64,000 nucleotides of DNA, from positions 1 through 64,000 of the forward strand of contig SVEH01000005.1 in assembly GCA_015057455.1 (NCBI GenBank), given 5' to 3'. Both the position numbers and the translations under genes were made by a program. The stretch is from Lachnospiraceae bacterium (GTDB lineage: Bacteria > Bacillota > Clostridia > Lachnospirales > Lachnospiraceae). Below, in pieces: positions 60,823 through 64,000 of the stretch (the first letter of the stretch is position 1; each line of letters starts with the position of its first letter). The notes under the pieces are model-generated. The model was not told the DNA's origin and searched no databases. It saw only the letters and a list, made by a program, of their open reading frames with translations.

Positions 60823-60849
60823 TAATAATTTTATCAAAGTTGTCGATAA
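60823..60849 (+). promoter_or_regulatory. sigma-28-like promoter of the third MCP
   Basis: TAAT (60823-60826), exactly 15 nt, then GTCGATAA (60842-60849). The -10 matches GCCGATAA at seven of eight positions and the -35 at three of four. It lies 69 nt before the start codon, as expected for a chemotaxis receptor. Confidence 0.55.
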
Positions 60850-60917
60850 AAAATTTAGTATTATTGCGTAAAAATTTATTTTACACAAAATATATTAAGG
60901 TAAGGAAGGCAGATACT

Positions 60918-62570
60918 ATGGACAAAAGAAATCAAGTAAGAACTATAGGAACGATATTTGTAGTTATAATAGCCATAATGATGTATGTAACTGGTGTAGT
61001 AATGGGAACATCAAACTACATACAAGTAGCATTAGGTGCTCTTAATGTTGTATTGTTAATATGTATTTTATATTTGTATAAAGAGAAAAATATGGCATTG
61101 AAGAACAAGTTAGTACTAAATTTTTCTTGTGTTATAAAAATATGTATATGTATAGGATTAGCAATTGAGAATAATGTAAACTGGCTAACAGATGCAAGAT
61201 ATTTGGTAATTCAGTTGATACTTATAACAATGATAGTATTTGAGATGTTTTATTTTATAAAACATCCTGCTTCAGATAAATTGGCAACAATATTATCTGT
61301 TGATAGTATAGCAACAGTTCTTATTGTAACATTATCAGTACATACAATGTGGACAATGTTTATTGCATTTCCATTGGTACTTATATTTATATTATATAAT
61401 AAAGTACAATTTGCTGTAACAATGGGACTTACTACACTTATTACAGATATTTATGTATTAATTAGGATTCATATGGTAATAGGACATGCTACTATAGATC
61501 AACATTATAAAAATTATATTGAAAAAACATATATTTTAATAGCAATTTTTGTTACTTTATTTGCAATTATGCTTATTCATACATTTGCATTTAGTTCATA
61601 TTTTTACAATGCAAAAGAGTATTTGGTTATAAGAGAAAGAGATAAATTGGGTGATGTTAACAGCGAGCTTATGGAAGTATCTAATAAACTTCAACAACAT
61701 ATTGTTGAAGCAGATGAATTAATAGGTGAGGTGGATACTTCAAGTAATAATGCATTACTGATATTACAGGATATAGTTAATGGTAATATTACTAATGCTA
61801 CAAGTGTTGAAAAGCAGACACAAATGACTGCAAATATTACTACAATGCTTGATGAAGCAATGATAGCAACTAATAAGGTTTCAACATCTACAGATGTATC
61901 AATAAAGGGATTAAAGAAGAGTATGGATTCCTTTACTGTATTAAAAGAAATGTCAGAGAAAATAGCGGAAATAAATAAAAATGTAATTGCAACAATTAAT
62001 GAGTTCGTTGTAAGTACAAGAAAAGTTAAAGAGATTACAAAAGGAATAACAGATATATCAGAGCAAACAAATCTGCTTTCTTTAAATGCTTCAATTGAAA
62101 GTGCAAGAGCTGGTGAAGCTGGTAAAGGATTTGCGGTAGTTGCAGATGAAATTAGAAAACTTGCAGATGAAACTGTATCATTAACAGAAGATATTGATAA
62201 ATTGGTATTAGGATTAGAAAATAGTGCAATGAGCGCACAAAAGGTAGTTGATCAAGTAGTTGCATCTATAGACGAAGAGAATAAGACCATTGATGCAACA
62301 ATGAATGATTTCATTAATATGGAATCTAATATGAATATACTTAATGAGAATGTTAATGCTATCCTTGAAAAGAATAAAGGAATACTTAAGTTTAATGATG
62401 AAATAGTTAGACATATAGGTGAATTAACTGCATCAAGTGAAGAAGTTACAGCATCTGCAGAAGAAGCAGTTACAATTAATGAAGCTAATAAGGATAAAGC
62501 AAATGAAACTAAACAAGTTATATCAAATATCCGTGAACTAGCAGAGAAACTTAATAACTTTAAAAGATAG
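60918..62570 (+). CDS. MCP-like chemoreceptor, paralog 3
   Basis: A 550-aa receptor with the architecture of 30844 and 32533: about six membrane helices in ~10-225, no HAMP domain, and a long coiled coil with the tip [20 protein letters not shown] followed by [24 protein letters not shown]. This tip is the most standard of the three. The ATG at 60918 is chosen because AAGGAAGG precedes it; the 45 codons upstream cover the promoter. It has a good sigma-28-like promoter of its own. Confidence 0.92.
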   Translation: MDKRNQVRTIGTIFVVIIAIMMYVTGVVMGTSNYIQVALGALNVVLLICILYLYKEKNMALKNKLVLNFSCVIKICICIGLAIENNVNWLTDARYLVIQLILITMIVFEMFYFIKHPASDKLATILSVDSIATVLIVTLSVHTMWTMFIAFPLVLIFILYNKVQFAVTMGLTTLITDIYVLIRIHMVIGHATIDQHYKNYIEKTYILIAIFVTLFAIMLIHTFAFSSYFYNAKEYLVIRERDKLGDVNSELMEVSNKLQQHIVEADELIGEVDTSSNNALLILQDIVNGNITNATSVEKQTQMTANITTMLDEAMIATNKVSTSTDVSIKGLKKSMDSFTVLKEMSEKIAEINKNVIATINEFVVSTRKVKEITKGITDISEQTNLLSLNASIESARAGEAGKGFAVVADEIRKLADETVSLTEDIDKLVLGLENSAMSAQKVVDQVVASIDEENKTIDATMNDFINMESNMNILNENVNAILEKNKGILKFNDEIVRHIGELTASSEEVTASAEEAVTINEANKDKANETKQVISNIRELAEKLNNFKR

Positions 62571-62651
62571 TTTAGATAGAAGTAAAACAGTATGAATTAA
62601 AGATAAGTTAAATAATTAAATAGATATTGTAATACGGGAAGGAGATAAGAT

Positions 62652-62861
62652 ATGACTAATTTGCTTTTTATTAGTGCAGGAGAGAGAATTGGATTAATAG
62701 TAGTGTATATATTAGTTGCAATTGGTGCAGTGCTAATTGTAAAGGATGTACTTATAGAGTTTTATAGGATATTTACAAATATTAAAAACCATGTAAAGGA
62801 TTATGATGATGTGTCACATGATAATCTAGAGACAACAGAGAAAGACGAAGAACAATTATAA
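62652..62861 (+). CDS. small single-pass membrane protein, unknown
   Basis: A 69-aa protein with one strong membrane helix (~11-33) and a charged, acidic C-terminal half (KNHVKDYDDVSHDNLETTEK). AAGGAG is eight nt before the ATG. It lies 81 nt after an MCP gene and 94 nt before a PEGA-type protein; it may be co-transcribed with either. I know no family for it. Confidence 0.65.
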   Translation: MTNLLFISAGERIGLIVVYILVAIGAVLIVKDVLIEFYRIFTNIKNHVKDYDDVSHDNLETTEKDEEQL

Positions 62862-62955
62862 AACTTGACTAAAGAGCTATGAAGGTATATTCTGAGTTTA
62901 CAAGATATTGAAATATGGAATAAGATTATAAGTAAACTTAGGAATGGAGCTTAAT

Positions 62956-64000
62956 ATGTCAGAAAAAAGAGTAAAGATATTAATGACTACCATGGTAAGT
63001 ATAATTGCTATTATGGTAGTCATTTTTGTGATTAAAGATATAAGTGATAGGGAAGAACAAGTATCAGCATTAACAGAGAAAAAAGTAGATAAGGAAGCTA
63101 ACGCCAAATACGATAAGTTGGAGGGAATAATATCTCGAATAGACAGTAAGAAATCTTTTGTTATAAGAGATTATGATGGTGAGGAATACGAATGTTCAAG
63201 TGACAGTGATATAGATGTTTGTAATGAATATGGGGATGTTATTAAAGTTGAAAAGCTAATGGTAGGAGATGTAGTAATAGCAGGGTATGATAAAGAATAT
63301 GAAGATCTCAAGTATATATATTTAAAAGAAGATATAACAAGGTATGAAGAATTAGATAAATTCACATTAGGTAAGAATAATAAGTATATAAAAATAGATG
63401 ATAAAAAATATAGATTATCAGATGAAACATTTGTTTATAATGGTGGAGAAGTTGCTGGTATTTATGAAATTGAGGAAAAAGATGTACTTAATATAAGTAT
63501 TAGTGGAAAAGATGTAGTTTCGGTAAATATTATAAAGGGACATGGGTATATAAATTTAATTAATTTTAAAGATTATATGGGACAAAAACTTCTTATAAAT
63601 GATGATGATGCATATGATATAGAGGATGATATGAAGATAGCTGTGCCAGAAGGGGAGAATTTAATTATTATTAAGACAGATAAGCTTAAAGGGTCTAAAC
63701 TAATAGAGATAAAACGTGGTGAGACAGTTAATATTGATGTATCAAAATTAAAGTTTGAGAAAAAGAAAGAGGGATATGTTACTTTTGAGATAGAGCCAAA
63801 GAGTGCAAGAGTTTATATTAATGGTAGAATGTATTCAAATAAAGAAAATATATTATTAGATTATGGAAAGTATAATTATAATGTAGAATTAACAGGATAT
63901 GATAGTATAGTTGGAGCATTTGTTATGGATGAGATAACAAAGACATTGAAGTTGAAGCTATCGGAGAAGAATACACCATCACCAACGGTTAAAGCAACAT
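62956..64000 (+). CDS. membrane-anchored PEGA-domain protein (partial, runs off the window)
   Basis: An open frame of 348 complete codons that continues past the window end. The ATG at 62956 is preceded by GGAG at 62945. An N-terminal membrane helix (~11-26) is followed by beta-rich extracytoplasmic segments: LEGIISRIDSKKSFVIRDYDG and a related region with KYIKIDDKKYRL. Near 275-330 is a PEGA-like repeat (GYVTFEIEPKSARVYINGR then DYGKYNYNVELTGYDS). PEGA domains are wall- or surface-associated in Firmicutes. A Thr/Pro-rich stretch begins at the window edge (NTPSPTVKAT). Confidence 0.82.
   Translation, partial: MSEKRVKILMTTMVSIIAIMVVIFVIKDISDREEQVSALTEKKVDKEANAKYDKLEGIISRIDSKKSFVIRDYDGEEYECSSDSDIDVCNEYGDVIKVEKLMVGDVVIAGYDKEYEDLKYIYLKEDITRYEELDKFTLGKNNKYIKIDDKKYRLSDETFVYNGGEVAGIYEIEEKDVLNISISGKDVVSVNIIKGHGYINLINFKDYMGQKLLINDDDAYDIEDDMKIAVPEGENLIIIKTDKLKGSKLIEIKRGETVNIDVSKLKFEKKKEGYVTFEIEPKSARVYINGRMYSNKENILLDYGKYNYNVELTGYDSIVGAFVMDEITKTLKLKLSEKNTPSPTVKAT

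Larger units (their letters stand above)
60556..60917. other. 362-nt region between pullulanase 2 and the third MCP
   Basis: It holds the pullulanase terminator (60605-60660) and a sigma-28-like -10 element (60842-60849). The open frame continuing upstream from the MCP start into this region has no ribosome site and covers the promoter, so it is not counted as coding. Confidence 0.6.

Noticed and set aside
60783-60917. Upstream N-terminal extension of the third MCP
   Set aside because: It lacks a ribosome site, includes the sigma-28-like promoter, and is unlike the other two paralogs.

Overview
The window comes from a low-GC, motile, anaerobic-type Firmicute, most likely a Lachnospiraceae-like clostridium. 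The evidence is the very AT-rich DNA, a Firmicutes-type T-box leader before ileS, the Firmicutes-specific order holB-yaaT-methyltransferase-rsmI-abrB, spore genes (GerA/SpoVAF-like, SpoIID-like, SpoIIQ-like, SpmA, SpmB), and flagellar plus starch/glycogen genes of clostridial type. Placement below family level is inference only.

Layout. 1-760: the 3' end of a 23S rRNA, then six tRNAs (Asp, Val, Thr, Tyr, initiator Met, Phe) and a terminator, with no 5S rRNA between 23S and the tRNAs. 1-17 kb: a BTAD-type regulator with a decayed GGDEF domain, proC, thrS, a spore germination protein, two lipoproteins, rsmA, two paralogous membrane diguanylate cyclases on the minus strand, a TetR regulator with its own operator, and glgB. 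17.2-23.2 kb: a flagellar unit behind a sigma-28-like promoter (1204-aa FliK-like protein, flagellin with calcium-loop motifs, FliS). 23.3-30.6 kb: a small HD hydrolase, SppA peptidase, an RDD protein, a SpoIID-SpoIIQ pair that looks catalytically decayed, and a membrane-anchored protein with CBM25-like starch-binding modules. 30.8-34.2 kb: two membrane MCP-like receptors. 34.2-42.6 kb: T-box and ileS, a GH25-like protein lacking both catalytic acids, glycogen phosphorylase, a 229-bp MITE-like foldback element and an intact GH25 lysozyme. 42.6-49.3 kb: the Firmicutes housekeeping run from a PLP decarboxylase through a guanylate kinase-like protein, YaaR, HolB, YaaT and a tRNA methyltransferase to RsmI, with an AbrB-type regulator on the opposite strand. 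50.3-60.6 kb: spmA-spmB, then two type I pullulanases flanking DUF951, a DUF4491-like protein and the rpsF-ssb-rpsR operon. 60.9-64 kb: a third receptor, a small membrane protein and the start of a PEGA-type membrane protein that runs off the window.

How the genes fit together. Three themes recur. First, alpha-glucan metabolism: two cell-surface pullulanases and a CBM25-like surface protein outside the cell, glycogen branching enzyme and phosphorylase inside. Second, motility and signalling: flagellin, FliS, three HAMP-less multi-pass receptors and two membrane diguanylate cyclases, some with sigma-28-like sequences upstream. Third, sporulation and cell-wall remodelling. Three wall-related proteins (SpoIID-like, SpoIIQ-like M23, GH25-like) have lost expected catalytic residues, which suggests structural roles.

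Non-coding structure includes a dispersed ~30-bp 3'-end repeat (three copies), two foldback elements, a tandem duplication that copies a gene tail, and a possible small RNA. No CRISPR array, insertion sequence with transposase or prophage was seen.
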